In this document: piece after piece, positions 53,150-63,209 of the stretch
How positions within the stretch are numbered: the stretch's first letter is position 1
Layout of the letters: each line of letters starts with the position of its first letter
DNA from: Pontibacillus chungwhensis BH030062
GTDB lineage: Bacteria; Bacillota; Bacilli; Bacillales; BH030062
Direction: 5' to 3'
DNA: 64,000 bases
Assembly (NCBI RefSeq): GCF_000770675.1
Contig: NZ_AVBG01000013.1
Location: forward strand, 50,505 to 114,504
The notes under the pieces: model-generated
What the model saw: only the letters and a program-made list of their open reading frames with translations
What the model was told of the DNA's origin: nothing
The model's database searches: none
Translations under genes and position numbers: made by a program

Positions 53150-54517
53150 TAGAGATTTCGCATGATTTAGTTGTTTTTTTACCTGATTTGGAGCTGTTCC
53201 ACCTAAACTATCACGTGCCGCTACAACGTTCTCAGGACGTAAGAAATCATAAATATCCGCTTCTATATATGGAGAATAAGATTGATATTCTTCTAAACTG
53301 ACTTCTAGTAAGTTCTTTTTCTCTTGAATCGCCGTTAGCACGATTTTCCCTGTTACTTCGTGTGCCTTTCTAAAGGCCATTCCCTTCGTAACCAAGTAAT
53401 CCGCAAGGTCAGTTGCATTAGAGTAATCCTGTTTCACTGATTCATACATGTGCTCACTTCTAACCGTCATGCTTTCAATCATTGGTGCAAGCACCGACAA
53501 ACTCTTTTCAAGGGTTTCCACCGCATCAAACATGCCTTCCTTATCTTCTTGCATATCTTTATTATAAGTGAGTGGCAACCCCTTTAGAGTCGTTAACAGA
53601 CCCATCAAATGTCCATATACACGTCCTGTTTTCCCTCTTAGGAGTTCCGGCATATCTGGATTCTTTTTCTGTGGCATCATACTTGATCCTGTACAGAAAG
53701 TATCATCAAATTCGACAAACTTAAACTCTTCACTCGACCAAATGATCATCTCTTCACTAAGACGAGAAATGTGCATCATAAGCATAGACGCATTGCTTAA
53801 AAATTCAACTATAAAGTCCCGATCACTTACAGCGTCCATACTATTCGGATAAACTTCATCGAAACCAAGGAGCTCTGCTGTAAACGTTCTGTCAATCGGG
53901 AACGTCGTGCCAGCAATGGCCCCTGCACCGAGTGGTGAAACATCAATCCGCTTCAAACTATCCTCTAATCTTCCTGTGTCCCGCTGAAACATCCAGAAGT
54001 ACGCTAACAGATGATGAGCAAATGATATCGGCTGTGCACGTTGGAGGTGAGTATAGCCAGGAACAATCGTATCAATGTGTGCTTCTGCTTTGTCACATAA
54101 AACGTGTTGCACATCTTTTAAAAGTCCCATGATGTTTTTAACCTTCTTCTTAAGGTATAAATGCATATCAGTCGCAACCTGGTCATTACGACTACGTGCC
54201 GTATGAAGTTTCCCCGCCAGTTCTCCTACTTCTTCATGAAGCAACATTTCCACATTCATATGAATGTCTTCATATTGAGCTGAAAACGTCGCTACACCTG
54301 ATGTTACTTTTTCATGAACCTTCTTTAGTCCTTCTGTAAGCTTCTCTGCTTCAGCTTCTTCTACAATGCCGCAACGAGCCAGCATAGCTACATGAGCTAT
54401 ACTGCCTTCTATATCCTCATCTAATAACGCCTGGTCAAAAGAGATCGAAGCGTTCATTTCTTCTACGAGTTGATTAGGGCTAGCTGTAAAACGTCCTCCC
54501 CAAACTTTTGATGACAT
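53132..54517 (-). CDS. argH: Argininosuccinate lyase
   Basis: A 461-residue fumarase-superfamily enzyme that splits argininosuccinate to arginine and fumarate. The signature [12 protein letters not shown] (about 281-292) is intact, as are [19 protein letters not shown] and [20 protein letters not shown]. Second gene of the argGH operon, 14 bp after argG. Confidence 0.96.
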   Translation of the reverse strand: MSSKVWGGRFTASPNQLVEEMNASISFDQALLDEDIEGSIAHVAMLARCGIVEEAEAEKLTEGLKKVHEKVTSGVATFSAQYEDIHMNVEMLLHEEVGELAGKLHTARSRNDQVATDMHLYLKKKVKNIMGLLKDVQHVLCDKAEAHIDTIVPGYTHLQRAQPISFAHHLLAYFWMFQRDTGRLEDSLKRIDVSPLGAGAIAGTTFPIDRTFTAELLGFDEVYPNSMDAVSDRDFIVEFLSNASMLMMHISRLSEEMIIWSSEEFKFVEFDDTFCTGSSMMPQKKNPDMPELLRGKTGRVYGHLMGLLTTLKGLPLTYNKDMQEDKEGMFDAVETLEKSLSVLAPMIESMTVRSEHMYESVKQDYSNATDLADYLVTKGMAFRKAHEVTGKIVLTAIQEKKNLLEVSLEEYQSYSPYIEADIYDFLRPENVVAARDSLGGTAPNQVKKQLNHAKSLLKSNY

Positions 54518-54531
54518 GATTCTCCCCTCCT

Positions 54532-55737
54532 TTAAACCTTTACTTTAGTCTTTTGTTTTTTAGCGTATACTTTAGAAGGTAGTCCCCATAGTTTTATAAA
54601 ACCAACCGCTGCATCGTGATCAAAGGCATCCCCTTTTGAATACGTCGCTAATTCTTCATCATATAGACTCACATCTGCTCTAGTACCCAAAACGGTCGCT
54701 TGGCCTTTAAAGCACTTAACCTTAACTTCTCCAGTCACATTGACCTGTGTCTCTTCATGAAAGGCAAGTAGCGCTTCACGTAGCGGAGAATACCATAATC
54801 CCTCATAAATAAGCTCTGCAAGCTGTTGCTCTGCTTGAGGTTTAAACTTAGCCACATCTCTTGTATGGGTAAGGTGCTCTAATTCTTTATGAGCCTGAAT
54901 TAACATCATAGCTGCCGGACACTCGTATACTTCGCGTGATTTAATGCCCACAAGGCGATTCTCAACATGGTCAATACGTCCAATCCCATGTTCGCCCCCG
55001 AGAACATTTAGCTTTTCAATTATATCCACAAGGGACATTGATTTGCCGTTTAATGCGACAGGCTTCCCTTTCTCAAAAGAAATAACGATCGTCTCTGGCT
55101 CATCTGGAGTAAGGTGAATCGGTGCTGTCCATTCGTAGGCTGCTTCTGGTGCTTCCTGCCATGGATCTTCAAGAACTCCTGCTTCACAAGCGCGCCCCCA
55201 AATGTTTGCGTCAATCGAGAACGGATTCTCATCTGTAATTGGTATGTTAATCCCTTTTTCTTTTGCATAAGCAATCTCTTCATCACGAGTCATTTTCCAC
55301 TCCCGAACAGGTGCAATGACTTCAAGATCAGGATCCAACCCTTGAATCGCTACTTCAAACCGGACCTGATCATTTCCTTTTCCGGTACAACCATGCGCTA
55401 CAGCGACCGCCCCTTCCTGGTGAGCTACCTCAACAAGCTTTTTAGCTATTAACGGACGAGACAGCGCTGAAGATAAAGGATACTTTCCTTCATATAACGC
55501 ATTTGCTTTTAATGCTGGCAATAGAAAATCTTCTGCCAGTTCTTCTTTAGCATCAATCATAATCGCTTTCACTGCTCCAACATCTAGTGCTTTCTGACGT
55601 ACGGATTCCATATCCTTCCCTTCACCAACACTCAACCCTAGCGCAATAACATCATACCCATACTTCTCTTGAAGCCATTTAACTGAAACGGAAGTATCTA
55701 AACCTCCGGAATAAGCTAATACACACGTTTTACCCAT
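54532..55737 (-). CDS. argG: Argininosuccinate synthase
   Basis: A 401-residue ATP-dependent enzyme joining citrulline and aspartate. The PP-loop [16 protein letters not shown] (7-22) and the patches [17 protein letters not shown] and [17 protein letters not shown] are complete. The ATG at 55737 is chosen for AAAGGGG 9 bp upstream; the longer frame adds nine unsupported residues. argGH is normally controlled by an ArgR/AhrC-type repressor. The AT-rich upstream region has no box that I would call with confidence. Confidence 0.96.
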   Translation of the reverse strand: MGKTCVLAYSGGLDTSVSVKWLQEKYGYDVIALGLSVGEGKDMESVRQKALDVGAVKAIMIDAKEELAEDFLLPALKANALYEGKYPLSSALSRPLIAKKLVEVAHQEGAVAVAHGCTGKGNDQVRFEVAIQGLDPDLEVIAPVREWKMTRDEEIAYAKEKGINIPITDENPFSIDANIWGRACEAGVLEDPWQEAPEAAYEWTAPIHLTPDEPETIVISFEKGKPVALNGKSMSLVDIIEKLNVLGGEHGIGRIDHVENRLVGIKSREVYECPAAMMLIQAHKELEHLTHTRDVAKFKPQAEQQLAELIYEGLWYSPLREALLAFHEETQVNVTGEVKVKCFKGQATVLGTRADVSLYDEELATYSKGDAFDHDAAVGFIKLWGLPSKVYAKKQKTKVKV

Positions 55738-55898
55738 ATTAAAAATCCCCTTTCCTGCTCTCACGTTATAGATTATGTATGATTATAACTCTAAAAGTAT
55801 ACTTATTCAATAATTATGTATAAAAAGGTTAAATAACACTTGTTTTATTCATTATATCGTATAAAAAACCAACCATCTTTTTATTTCACTCACAACTG

Positions 55899-55927
55899 TT
55901 GACATTTCTTTCAGTTATCTATATATT
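55899..55927 (+). promoter_or_regulatory. Sigma-A promoter of mntABCD
   Basis: TTGACA (55899-55904), 17 bp, TATATT (55922-55927). The MntR-like box starts within this -10. Confidence 0.75.
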
Positions 55928-55946
55928 TTGCACTAAGGAAACTTTT
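55925..55946 (+). promoter_or_regulatory. MntR box 1
   Basis: TTTTGCACTAAGGAAACTTT resembles the B. subtilis MntR site (TTTGC...AAGGAAACTT). It covers the -10 and start region of the mnt promoter, the expected position for Mn(II)-dependent repression. Confidence 0.75.
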
Positions 55947-56039
55947 ATTGTTTCGGTTAAATTTTATAAAAACACGCACACTTTTCATCTAAACTCATAT
56001 CTTTATAGAGCTAAGGGAAAGTCATTTTTTTAATTATTT

Positions 56040-56059
56040 TTTTGCATATAGGAAACTTT
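56040..56059 (+). promoter_or_regulatory. MntR box 2
   Basis: TTTTGCATATAGGAAACTTT is a second near-identical site, 36 bp before mntA. A weaker relative (GAGCTAAGGGAAAGT) lies near 56008-56022. Confidence 0.7.
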
Positions 56060-56094
56060 TATTAACATGTACAAAAAGGGAGGACATAAGAAAC

Positions 56095-57009
56095 ATGAAG
56101 AAGTTCATTACAATCGCATTACTATCAATCGTTGCTTTAGTAGGGTGTAATGCTGAAGCCGACACAGAAGAAGGAAACGTTAAAGTCGTCACGACCATTG
56201 CCCAAATTGGAGATATCGTAGAAAACGTTGGCGGTGAGCACGTGGATGTGAAGAGTTTAATGGGACCAGGAACGGACCCTCACACATACAAAGCAACTAC
56301 TAGTGATATTGATAATTTACAAAAAGCTGATGTGATCTTTTACAATGGTCACCACTTAGAAGGACAAATGAATGATGTGTTTGAAAAGATGCGCTCTGAA
56401 AAACCTACACACGCTGTAGCTGAAGCGATCCCTGAAGATATGCTAGATGCTGACCCTGAAAATCCTGGTATTCCAGATCCTCACGTCTGGTTTGACATTA
56501 ACTTATGGAAATACGCTGTAGATGAAGTTACAAAAGGTTTGAGCGATTTAGATCCTGATAACAAAGAATACTATGAAAAACAAGCCGAAAACTATAAACA
56601 AAAATTAGACGAAACGCATACTTATGCTAAAGAACAAATTTCTCAAATTCCAGAAGAAAGCCGTGTTCTCGTCACTGCACACGACGCCTTCCATTACTTC
56701 GGAAAAGCATATGGATTAGAGGTTATGGGGCTTCAAGGGTTGAGTACAGAATCTGAATACGGGCTAAAAGATGTCCAACGTATTATAGATACCGTCTCAG
56801 AACGTAATATTAAAGCTGTATTTGTTGAGAGTAGTGTAAATGAACGATCCATTAATGCTGTAGTTGAAGGTGCCAAAGCTGAAGGACACCAGCTAAAAAT
56901 CGGCGGAGAGTTATATTCCGATGCAATGGGTCCAGCTGATACGGAAGAAGGAACGTATATTGGAATGTTTAAACACAATATCGATACAATCGTTAATGCA
57001 TTGAAGTAA
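56095..57009 (+). CDS. mntA: Manganese ABC transporter, metal-binding lipoprotein
   Basis: A 304-residue cluster A-I (ZnuA/TroA-type) solute-binding protein. The lipobox LVGC gives Cys18. Likely metal ligands lie in GTDPHTYKAT, PDPHVWFDIN, VTAHDAFHYFGKAYGLE (His and downstream Glu), and DAMG near the end. The fit with the MntR boxes upstream indicates manganese rather than zinc. It is followed by a hairpin and then the ATPase and two permeases, in the order of B. subtilis mntABCD. Confidence 0.93.
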   Translation: MKKFITIALLSIVALVGCNAEADTEEGNVKVVTTIAQIGDIVENVGGEHVDVKSLMGPGTDPHTYKATTSDIDNLQKADVIFYNGHHLEGQMNDVFEKMRSEKPTHAVAEAIPEDMLDADPENPGIPDPHVWFDINLWKYAVDEVTKGLSDLDPDNKEYYEKQAENYKQKLDETHTYAKEQISQIPEESRVLVTAHDAFHYFGKAYGLEVMGLQGLSTESEYGLKDVQRIIDTVSERNIKAVFVESSVNERSINAVVEGAKAEGHQLKIGGELYSDAMGPADTEEGTYIGMFKHNIDTIVNALK

Positions 57010-57018
57010 TTAGAAGCT

Positions 57019-57039
57019 AGAGGGGATTAATTCCCCTCT
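57019..57039 (+). promoter_or_regulatory. Hairpin between mntA and mntB
   Basis: AGAGGGGA/TCCCCTCT around a 5-nt loop, 10 bp past the mntA stop. With no T-run it may serve to stabilise the mntA message, as in the opuA operon. Confidence 0.6.
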
Positions 57040-57086
57040 TCATGGCTTTACGAAAGATAGGAGTCAAATAGAAAGGAGTTTCTTAT

Positions 57087-57836
57087 ATGAAAGCTATTGA
57101 AATTCAGAATCTGGCTGTAACCTATGAACGACAACCTGTCCTTGAGAATGTGAATTTCACAATACCGGAAGGAACACTTACAGGAATCATTGGCCCAAAC
57201 GGGGCTGGAAAATCGACTTTAATTAAATCAATCCTACACCTGATCCCTCGTCTATCCGGGGATGTTGTTGTTTATGGCAAACCTTATAAAAAACAGCGAA
57301 ATTTAATTGGATATGTACCTCAAAGAAGTGAAGTGGATTGGGATTTCCCAACAAACGCACTAGACGTTGTCCTAATGGGGCGCTATGGACATATAGGCTG
57401 GATTCGTCGTCCGAATAAGAAGGAAATTCAATTCGCCTATGAGTGTCTTGAAAAAGTCGGTATGAAAGAATTTGCGAATAGACAAATTAGTCAACTCTCA
57501 GGAGGACAACAGCAACGCGTCTTCCTCGCTCGCGCATTAGCGCAAGATGCTCAAATATACTTCATGGATGAACCATTTGCAGGAGTAGACGCTGCAACGG
57601 AGAAAGCAATTATGAAGTTATTGCAAGAATGGCGTGAACAAGGTAAAACGGTGCTTGTCGTCCACCATGATCTACAAACGGTAAAAGACTACTTTGACCA
57701 TTGTCTATTACTAAACAAAACACCTGTAGACTATGGACCAACTGAAAGTGTCTTTACACTTGATAATTTAGAACGGACTTATGGAGGAGCCATATCCTTT
57801 TTAGGCAACAGTCCTATACTCACTCAAGGAGGGTAA
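57087..57836 (+). CDS. mntB: Manganese ABC transporter ATPase
   Basis: A 249-residue ATPase. Walker A GPNGAGKST, signature LSGGQQQRVFLARAL, Walker B IYFMDEPFAGVD and H-loop VHHDL are complete. GAAAGGAG precedes the ATG. It couples to MntC/MntD. Confidence 0.95.
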   Translation: MKAIEIQNLAVTYERQPVLENVNFTIPEGTLTGIIGPNGAGKSTLIKSILHLIPRLSGDVVVYGKPYKKQRNLIGYVPQRSEVDWDFPTNALDVVLMGRYGHIGWIRRPNKKEIQFAYECLEKVGMKEFANRQISQLSGGQQQRVFLARALAQDAQIYFMDEPFAGVDAATEKAIMKLLQEWREQGKTVLVVHHDLQTVKDYFDHCLLLNKTPVDYGPTESVFTLDNLERTYGGAISFLGNSPILTQGG

Positions 57837-57839
57837 CCC

Positions 57840-58709
57840 ATGAATGAATTACTTAGCCTTTTAACTAGCCCAAACACACAGTGGGTCTTGGCAGGTTCCT
57901 CCTTACTCGGTTTTGCCAGTGGATTAATTGGTAGCTTCGTACTACTCAAAAAACAAAGTCTAATCGGAGACGCCATGGCTCACGCTACTTTACCAGGCGT
58001 CTGCTTAGCGTTTCTCATATTTGGGGTTAAGTCGATCCCTCTCTTTTTAATAGGAGCTGCGACAACAGGTTTAATTGCGACGTACTGTATTCAGGCAATC
58101 GTCAAGCACTCTAGAATTAAAACGGATGCGTCAATCGGCGTTGTGTTATCCGTCTTTTTCGGGCTTGGAATTATGCTCCTAACCTATATTACGAAGCATG
58201 CAAAAGGAAACCAGAGCGGTCTTGAGGATTTCATCTTTGGGCAGGCGGCTGCGATGGTTAAGAGTGATATTCAGGTCATTGCCGTGGGGTCTCTCTTAAT
58301 CATCATTCTTTCATCCCTATTTTTCAAAGAATTTAAGATTTCAATATTTGATCCTAACTATGCTCGTGGCATCGGTTTACCAGTCAGCGTATTTAATTTG
58401 GTTCTAATGGCACTTGTCGTAGGCGTAGTGGTGGTTGGAATTCAAATGGTTGGAGTAGTCCTTATTGCAGCACTTCTAATTACCCCTCCCCTCGCTGCCC
58501 GTTATTGGACAGATCAACTTGGGAGGATGGGGGTAATCGCAGGTATATTTGGAGCCATCTCCGGAGTAACCGGTACCCTAATTAGTACAGCAGGTGAAGG
58601 ACTTCCTACAGGACCTCTGATTGTCCTATGTGCCTCTTTGATTTTTGTCCTTTCCCTTCTATTTGGAGCTAGTAAAGGAATCATTGTAAAGGCGGTGAGA
58701 CAAACATGA
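57840..58709 (+). CDS. mntC: Manganese ABC transporter permease
   Basis: A 289-residue ABC-3 family permease with eight or nine helices. LIGDAMAHATLPGVCLAF is the conserved patch after helix 2. Here AAGGAGGG overlaps the end of mntB and sets the start. It overlaps mntD by 4 bp. Confidence 0.93.
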   Translation: MNELLSLLTSPNTQWVLAGSSLLGFASGLIGSFVLLKKQSLIGDAMAHATLPGVCLAFLIFGVKSIPLFLIGAATTGLIATYCIQAIVKHSRIKTDASIGVVLSVFFGLGIMLLTYITKHAKGNQSGLEDFIFGQAAAMVKSDIQVIAVGSLLIIILSSLFFKEFKISIFDPNYARGIGLPVSVFNLVLMALVVGVVVVGIQMVGVVLIAALLITPPLAARYWTDQLGRMGVIAGIFGAISGVTGTLISTAGEGLPTGPLIVLCASLIFVLSLLFGASKGIIVKAVRQT

Positions 58710-59596
58710 CGTACAGTTTATGGATTATCATTACAGGAGTATTAGTTGGCGTTACATGCGGTATGACAGGAGCCCTTCTCGTTCTTAGGAAAATGTCGAT
58801 GCTTGCAGATGCAATCAGTCACACCGTTCTTCTTGGAATTGTAGGAGCTTTTCTTGTGACGCACTCTTTAAACGGAGTACCCATGCTTGTTGGAGCTGCT
58901 ACTGTGGGAATACTCACTGCTTTAATGGTGCAACTACTAGACTCAAGCGGGGTTCAGTCAGATGCAGCAATTGGAGTTGTTTTCACCTCCCTTTTCGCTC
59001 TAGGTGTCGTACTCATATCTTTTATAGGAGATAGTGTCCACCTCGATGTTGAGCATGCTCTAATGGGAGAGATTGCTTTTGTACCTTGGGATACCTGGAC
59101 GTGGAACGGAATAAACCTAGGACCAACAGCAGTCTGGCTATTAGGATTTGTTTTCATCTTAAACCTAACCATTATATTACTCTTTTATAAAGAGTTTAAA
59201 ATTAGCACATTTGATCCTCAGTTGGCCATATCAATCGGTGTTCCTGTAGTAGCGATCCATTACGTATTAATGTCGATGGTTTCGTTCTCTACAGTGGCTT
59301 CCTTCGATAGCGTAGGAGCTATTCTCGTTGTAGCAATGTTAATTGTTCCAGGTGCAACTTCTTATCTTCTAACAGATTCTTTTGGTGGCATGATTGCTTT
59401 AAGTGCCCTAATTGGCGCACTATCATCCTTGCTCGGTTATACATTCGCTCTATTCGTAGATGTGTCCATCTCAGGAGCCATGGCAACAGCCACAGGCCTT
59501 CTCTTCACCTTAGCCTTCTTCCTTAGTCCAAAACACGGCATGCTCGCTAAATGGTATAGAAGAAAGCAAATGCAAAAGCAACAACTAAACGCGTAA
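58706..59596 (+). CDS. mntD: Manganese ABC transporter permease
   Basis: A 296-residue ABC-3 family permease, a paralogue of MntC (MLADAISHTVLLGIVGAF). Two different permeases forming the channel are the mark of mntABCD rather than znuABC. A short basic tail (RRKQMQKQQLNA) ends the protein. It closes the operon. Confidence 0.93.
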   Translation: MTYSLWIIITGVLVGVTCGMTGALLVLRKMSMLADAISHTVLLGIVGAFLVTHSLNGVPMLVGAATVGILTALMVQLLDSSGVQSDAAIGVVFTSLFALGVVLISFIGDSVHLDVEHALMGEIAFVPWDTWTWNGINLGPTAVWLLGFVFILNLTIILLFYKEFKISTFDPQLAISIGVPVVAIHYVLMSMVSFSTVASFDSVGAILVVAMLIVPGATSYLLTDSFGGMIALSALIGALSSLLGYTFALFVDVSISGAMATATGLLFTLAFFLSPKHGMLAKWYRRKQMQKQQLNA

Positions 59597-59674
59597 GAGT
59601 ATACGACTTCAGCTTCCTACTCGGTTAGTAAAATAATACGCTATAGCAATATAAACAACTTAATAAACAAACAG

Positions 59675-59709
59675 AAACGTTCAGAATTACTTCTGAGCGT
59701 TTTATTTAT
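59675..59709 (+). terminator. Terminator of mntABCD
   Basis: AACGTTCAGA/TCTGAGCGTTTTATTTATT, with one G-T pair, about 80 bp past mntD. Confidence 0.75.
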
Positions 59710-59803
59710 TCCTTTATAAAGATCTCATTAGTGTAAGGATTTAGGTTGAGTATTATCTCTGTTGGACATTCTCGCCCCAAGATTATATCCTTATTTGCTA
59801 TTA

Positions 59804-59840
59804 ACAAAAAAGTCCCTTTTACTATAGAACGAAGGGACTT
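59804..59840 (-). terminator. Terminator-like hairpin, minus strand
   Basis: On the minus strand AAGTCCCTT/AAGGGACTTTTTTG. No gene ends here apart from ilvD and the tRNA fragment upstream, so it may be an extra terminator or an orphan. Confidence 0.55.
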
Positions 59841-59867
59841 GTGTTTAGAGATCGTTATAGTTAAAAA

Positions 59868-59980
59868 AGACATAAAAAAATCGCTCTACTTAGCGATTCA
59901 ACAATTAAACTTTGATTTATATTAATCTTTCGAGTACCGGTGGTCGTGTTCGAACCGACACTCCGTGAGGAACACGATTT
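59868..59980 (-). repeat. Partial duplicate of the tRNA cluster end (direct repeat, left)
   Basis: This block repeats 62031-62130: the AGACATAAAAAAATCGCT terminator region and the 3' part of tRNA-Leu(CAA), in the same orientation. The two copies are diverged between terminator and tRNA but nearly identical within it. Together they bracket ilvD. Confidence 0.75.
59935..59980 (-). pseudogene. tRNA-Leu(CAA) 3' fragment
   Basis: 46 nt, three mismatches to 62085-62130 of the intact tRNA-Leu. The fragment starts inside the anticodon (one base of CAA is left) and runs to the 3' end. The 5' half is absent. One change pair in the T-stem is compensatory (C-G to T-A), but another base pair is broken. 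Confidence 0.88.
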
Positions 59981-60016
59981 AAAAAAAACTCCAGTTTCTG
60001 AAAACTGGAGTTTTTC
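59981..60016 (-). terminator. Terminator of ilvD
   Basis: On the minus strand AAAAACTCCAGTTTT/AAACTGGAGTTTTTTTT, 10 bp past the stop, abutting the tRNA fragment. Confidence 0.9.
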
Positions 60017-60025
60017 AATATGAGT

Positions 60026-61708
60026 TTAATTTTTGTAATCTGTTACAGCACCTTTGGAAGAGCATGATACATTATGAGCGTATTTGCCCAAAATCCCCTT
60101 CTTGTAAAGAGGTGGTGCTTCCCAATGCTTACGACGACTTTCTAGTACTTGTTCTGTTACATCCATGAATATTTCTTTTTTGTTTGAATCTATTGTGACA
60201 AGATCCCCTTCTTCTAATAGAGATATTGGTCCTCCGACTTGAGCTTCAGGTGCGATATGCCCCACCACGAGTCCATGGGTTCCTCCAGAGAATCTACCAT
60301 CTGTTAATAAGGCTACCTTTTCCCCTAAGCCTTTTCCAACCAATAGAGCTGAGATTGATAACATTTCAGGCATGCCTGGCCCGCCTTTAGGACCAACATA
60401 TCGTATAACTAATACGTCGCCTTCTTGTATTGAATTATTCAGAATAGCTTCCGTAGCTTCCTTTTCAGTATTAAATACACGAGCTGGTCCAGTATGACGC
60501 TCCACCTTAACACCAGATACTTTAGCTACTGCACCACTTGGAGCTAAGTTACCTTTCAAGGTGATCAAAGGTCCATCTTCTCGCTTAGGATGACTAAATG
60601 ACGTTATAATATCTTGTCCTTCTTCTAAGGTTGGCGCTTCTTCTAAATTCTCTGCAACTGTCTTTCCTGAAACAGTTAAACAGTGTCCGTGTAGATAGCC
60701 ATTGTCATAAAGAAGCTTCATAACTGCCTGTACTCCTCCAACTTTATGCAGGTCTTGCATCACATATTTGCCGCTCGGTTTCAAATCAGCAATATGTGGT
60801 GTTTTTTCTTGAATTCGATTAAAGTCTTCCATGGTTAAATCCACTTCAATGGCATGAGCCATAGAAAGCAAATGAAGTACCGCATTTGTAGAACCACCAA
60901 GTGCCATAACGACTGTAATCGCATTTTCAAAAGCCTCTTTAGTCATGATATCTTTCGGGTAAATATTATGCTCGAGTAAGTATCTCACTGCTTCTCCAGC
61001 CGACTCACAATCTTTTGCTTTATGGTCAGACTCCGCAGGATTTGAGGAGCTTCCAGGTAAACTCATCCCCATAGCTTCAACAGCAGATGCCATCGTATTT
61101 GCAGTGTACATACCACCACACGCCCCTGCACCAGGACATGCGCTACACTCAATTGCGTTTAGTTCATTTTCATCTATGTCACCCTGGTTATATTTTCCGA
61201 CCCCTTCAAAGACAGAAACAATATCAACATCTTTCCCTTTATGAGACCCGGGAGCAATTGTGCCTCCATAAACAAAAACAGATGGCACCTCAGCATTGGC
61301 AATAGCAATCATACAGCCTGGAATATTTTTATCACAGGCTCCGATTGCAACTAATCCATCCAAGTTCTGAGCTCCTACTACCGTTTCGATAGAGTCAGCG
61401 ATCACATCTCTACTTGGTAAGGAATAACGCATTCCCTGTGTCCCCATAGAGATACCATCCGATACAGTAATAGTATTAAAGATTAAGGGTAACCCTCCTG
61501 CTTCTTGGGCACCTTTCTTTGCACGGATGGCTAAATCATCTAGGTGTATATTACATGGAGTCACTTCACTCCATGTACTTGCAATACCAATCATCGGCTT
61601 TTTAAAGTCATCATCTGTAACACCAACAGCACGAAGCATGGCACGGTTCGGTGCTCTCATTGCACTTTCACTAAACACTTTACTATTTATTCGTAAATCT
61701 TTTGTCAT
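60026..61708 (-). CDS. ilvD: Dihydroxy-acid dehydratase
   Basis: A 560-residue IlvD, third common enzyme of valine and isoleucine synthesis, also leading to pantothenate and leucine. The Fe-S ligands lie in [16 protein letters not shown] and [19 protein letters not shown]. The C-terminal [15 protein letters not shown] is intact. It is a single gene, as in B. subtilis, with a CodY-like site 60 bp upstream. AAAAGGTGGG lies before the ATG. It is flanked on both sides by tRNA-Leu 3'-end sequence. Confidence 0.96.
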   Translation of the reverse strand: MTKDLRINSKVFSESAMRAPNRAMLRAVGVTDDDFKKPMIGIASTWSEVTPCNIHLDDLAIRAKKGAQEAGGLPLIFNTITVSDGISMGTQGMRYSLPSRDVIADSIETVVGAQNLDGLVAIGACDKNIPGCMIAIANAEVPSVFVYGGTIAPGSHKGKDVDIVSVFEGVGKYNQGDIDENELNAIECSACPGAGACGGMYTANTMASAVEAMGMSLPGSSSNPAESDHKAKDCESAGEAVRYLLEHNIYPKDIMTKEAFENAITVVMALGGSTNAVLHLLSMAHAIEVDLTMEDFNRIQEKTPHIADLKPSGKYVMQDLHKVGGVQAVMKLLYDNGYLHGHCLTVSGKTVAENLEEAPTLEEGQDIITSFSHPKREDGPLITLKGNLAPSGAVAKVSGVKVERHTGPARVFNTEKEATEAILNNSIQEGDVLVIRYVGPKGGPGMPEMLSISALLVGKGLGEKVALLTDGRFSGGTHGLVVGHIAPEAQVGGPISLLEEGDLVTIDSNKKEIFMDVTEQVLESRRKHWEAPPLYKKGILGKYAHNVSCSSKGAVTDYKN

Positions 61709-61767
61709 TCAAAATCCCACCTTTTCTCTCGCATAATTATAGGACTCTTTGCTTTAATCTTCAATGA

Positions 61768-61782
61768 TTTTTTCTGAAAAAT
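61768..61782. promoter_or_regulatory. Possible CodY box upstream of ilvD
   Basis: TTTTTTCTGAAAAAT matches AATTTTCWGAAAATT at 12 of 15 positions. ilvD is a CodY target in B. subtilis. No T-box leader is visible in the 320 bp upstream. Confidence 0.4.
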
Positions 61783-61916
61783 TTTTTTATTTCGTAAATT
61801 ATTAATATGTGATTAAAGCAATTTATGTATAGAGTAAATGCAAGGTAGGGGACGACAGGAGAAAAAATTACCTTCTAGCCATTTTGTTGTGTGTATTAAT
61901 AGAGTCTTTCTACTAA

Positions 61917-61950
61917 AATAAAAAAATCCCCGTTAACATAACGGAGATTA
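61917..61950 (-). terminator. Second terminator downstream of the tRNA cluster
   Basis: On the minus strand AATCTCCGTT/AACGGGGATTTTTTT. It stops read-through from the tRNA array toward ilvD. Confidence 0.7.
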
Positions 61951-62032
61951 GAGAAATTTATAAATGATTCTGTGCCTATGAGTCCTATACAAATAAAACA
62001 GTATTTTCTAACTCAAACTTATTAATTAGACA

Positions 62033-62062
62033 TAAAAAAAATCGCTTTCGTTAGCGATTTCC
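62033..62062 (-). terminator. Terminator of the tRNA cluster
   Basis: On the minus strand AAATCGCTAAC/GAAAGCGATTTTTTTT, 22 bp past tRNA-Leu. A diverged copy lies at 59870-59900. Confidence 0.88.
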
Positions 62063-62084
62063 ATTGCAATGTTAAGTTTTACGA

Positions 62085-62166
62085 TACCGGTGGCCGGGTT
62101 CGAACCGGCACTCCGTGAGGAACACGATTTTGAGTCGTGCGCGTCTGCCAATTCCGCCACACCGGC
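62085..62166 (-). tRNA. tRNA-Leu(CAA)
   Basis: Class II tRNA with a long variable arm. Anticodon loop CTCAAAA. CCA is not encoded. It is the last tRNA of the array and the source of the fragment at 59935-59980. Confidence 0.96.
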
Positions 62167-62173
62167 ATATGAA

Positions 62174-62247
62174 TGGAGGCGGCAACCGGATTCGAACCGG
62201 TGGTAAAGGAGTTGCAGTCCTCTGCCTTACCACTTGGCTATGCCGCC
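62174..62247 (-). tRNA. tRNA-Cys(GCA)
   Basis: Cloverleaf with acceptor GGCGGCA, anticodon loop CTGCAAC, and encoded CCA. Confidence 0.97.
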
Positions 62248-62256
62248 AAATAAAAA

Positions 62257-62331
62257 TGGAGCGGAAGACGGGATTCGAACCCGCGACCCCCACCTTGGCA
62301 AGGTGGTGTTCTACCACTGAACTACTTCCGC
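62257..62331 (-). tRNA. tRNA-Gly(GCC)
   Basis: Cloverleaf with acceptor GCGGAAG, anticodon loop TTGCCAA, and encoded CCA. Confidence 0.97.
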
Positions 62332-62340
62332 GAAAATTCT

Positions 62341-62415
62341 TGGCTGGCCCAGCTGGATTCGAACCAGCGCATGACGGTACCAAAAACCGTTGCCTTACCG
62401 CTTGGCTATGGGCCA
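62341..62415 (-). tRNA. tRNA-Gln(UUG)
   Basis: Acceptor TGGCCCA, anticodon loop TTTTGGT, encoded CCA. The U1-A72 pair is typical of tRNA-Gln. Confidence 0.97.
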
Positions 62416-62422
62416 ATATTTA

Positions 62423-62499
62423 TGGGGCGAATGATGGGGATCGAACCCACGAATGCCGGAGCCACAATCCGGTGCGTTAACCACTTCGCCACATCCGCC
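62423..62499 (-). tRNA. tRNA-His(GUG)
   Basis: Anticodon loop TTGTGGC, extra 5' G as in tRNA-His, encoded CCA. A QueG-pathway target. Confidence 0.96.
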
Positions 62500-62511
62500 A
62501 TAAAATGAAAT

Positions 62512-62585
62512 TGGCAGGGGTAGTAGGAATCGAACCCACATCGGCGGTTTTGGAGACCGCTGTTCTACCGTTGAACTATACCCCT
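62512..62585 (-). tRNA. tRNA-Trp(CCA)
   Basis: Acceptor AGGGGTA, anticodon loop CTCCAAA, encoded CCA. Confidence 0.97.
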
Positions 62586-62605
62586 ACTTACTGTAGTAAT
62601 TATAA

Positions 62606-62691
62606 TGGTGGAGGGGGCAGGACTCGAACCTGCGAACCCAGAGGGAGCGGATTTACAGTCCGCCGCGTTTGGCCAACTTCGCTACCCCTCC
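62606..62691 (-). tRNA. tRNA-Tyr(GUA)
   Basis: Class II tRNA with long variable arm, anticodon loop CTGTAAA, encoded CCA. Confidence 0.97.
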
Positions 62692-62706
62692 ACGTTTTTT
62701 AAAGTA

Positions 62707-62779
<73 letters not shown>

Positions 62780-62787
62780 ACAAAACA

Positions 62788-62863
<76 letters not shown>

Positions 62864-62908
62864 AGTTTTATGTACTTTACAGTAACAAAAAATTATTTAA
62901 TTGAAAAG

Positions 62909-62985
62909 TGGCGGTCCGGACGGGACTCGAACCCGCGACCTCCTGCGTGACAGGCAGGCATTCTAACCAACTGAACTACCGGACC
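62909..62985 (-). tRNA. tRNA-Asp(GUC)
   Basis: Acceptor GGTCCGG, anticodon loop CTGTCAC, encoded CCA. Confidence 0.97.
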
Positions 62986-63059
62986 ATTTTGGTTGCACCT
63001 AAAAGTACACAATCATTTGTTATTCCATCAAGTTCACTCGACGATGAACAAATTTAATT

Positions 63060-63136
<77 letters not shown>

Positions 63137-63209
63137 ATAATGTTGAATACTTATTACATATTCAATTATATGATGTTTGCAATGATCTTGTGCATACCAT
63201 TTTTTAAAA

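Noticed and set aside
61709..62030. T-box riboswitch before ilvD
   Set aside because: The T-box core AGGGTGGNACCGCG is not present on the minus strand, and no specifier-loop structure was seen.
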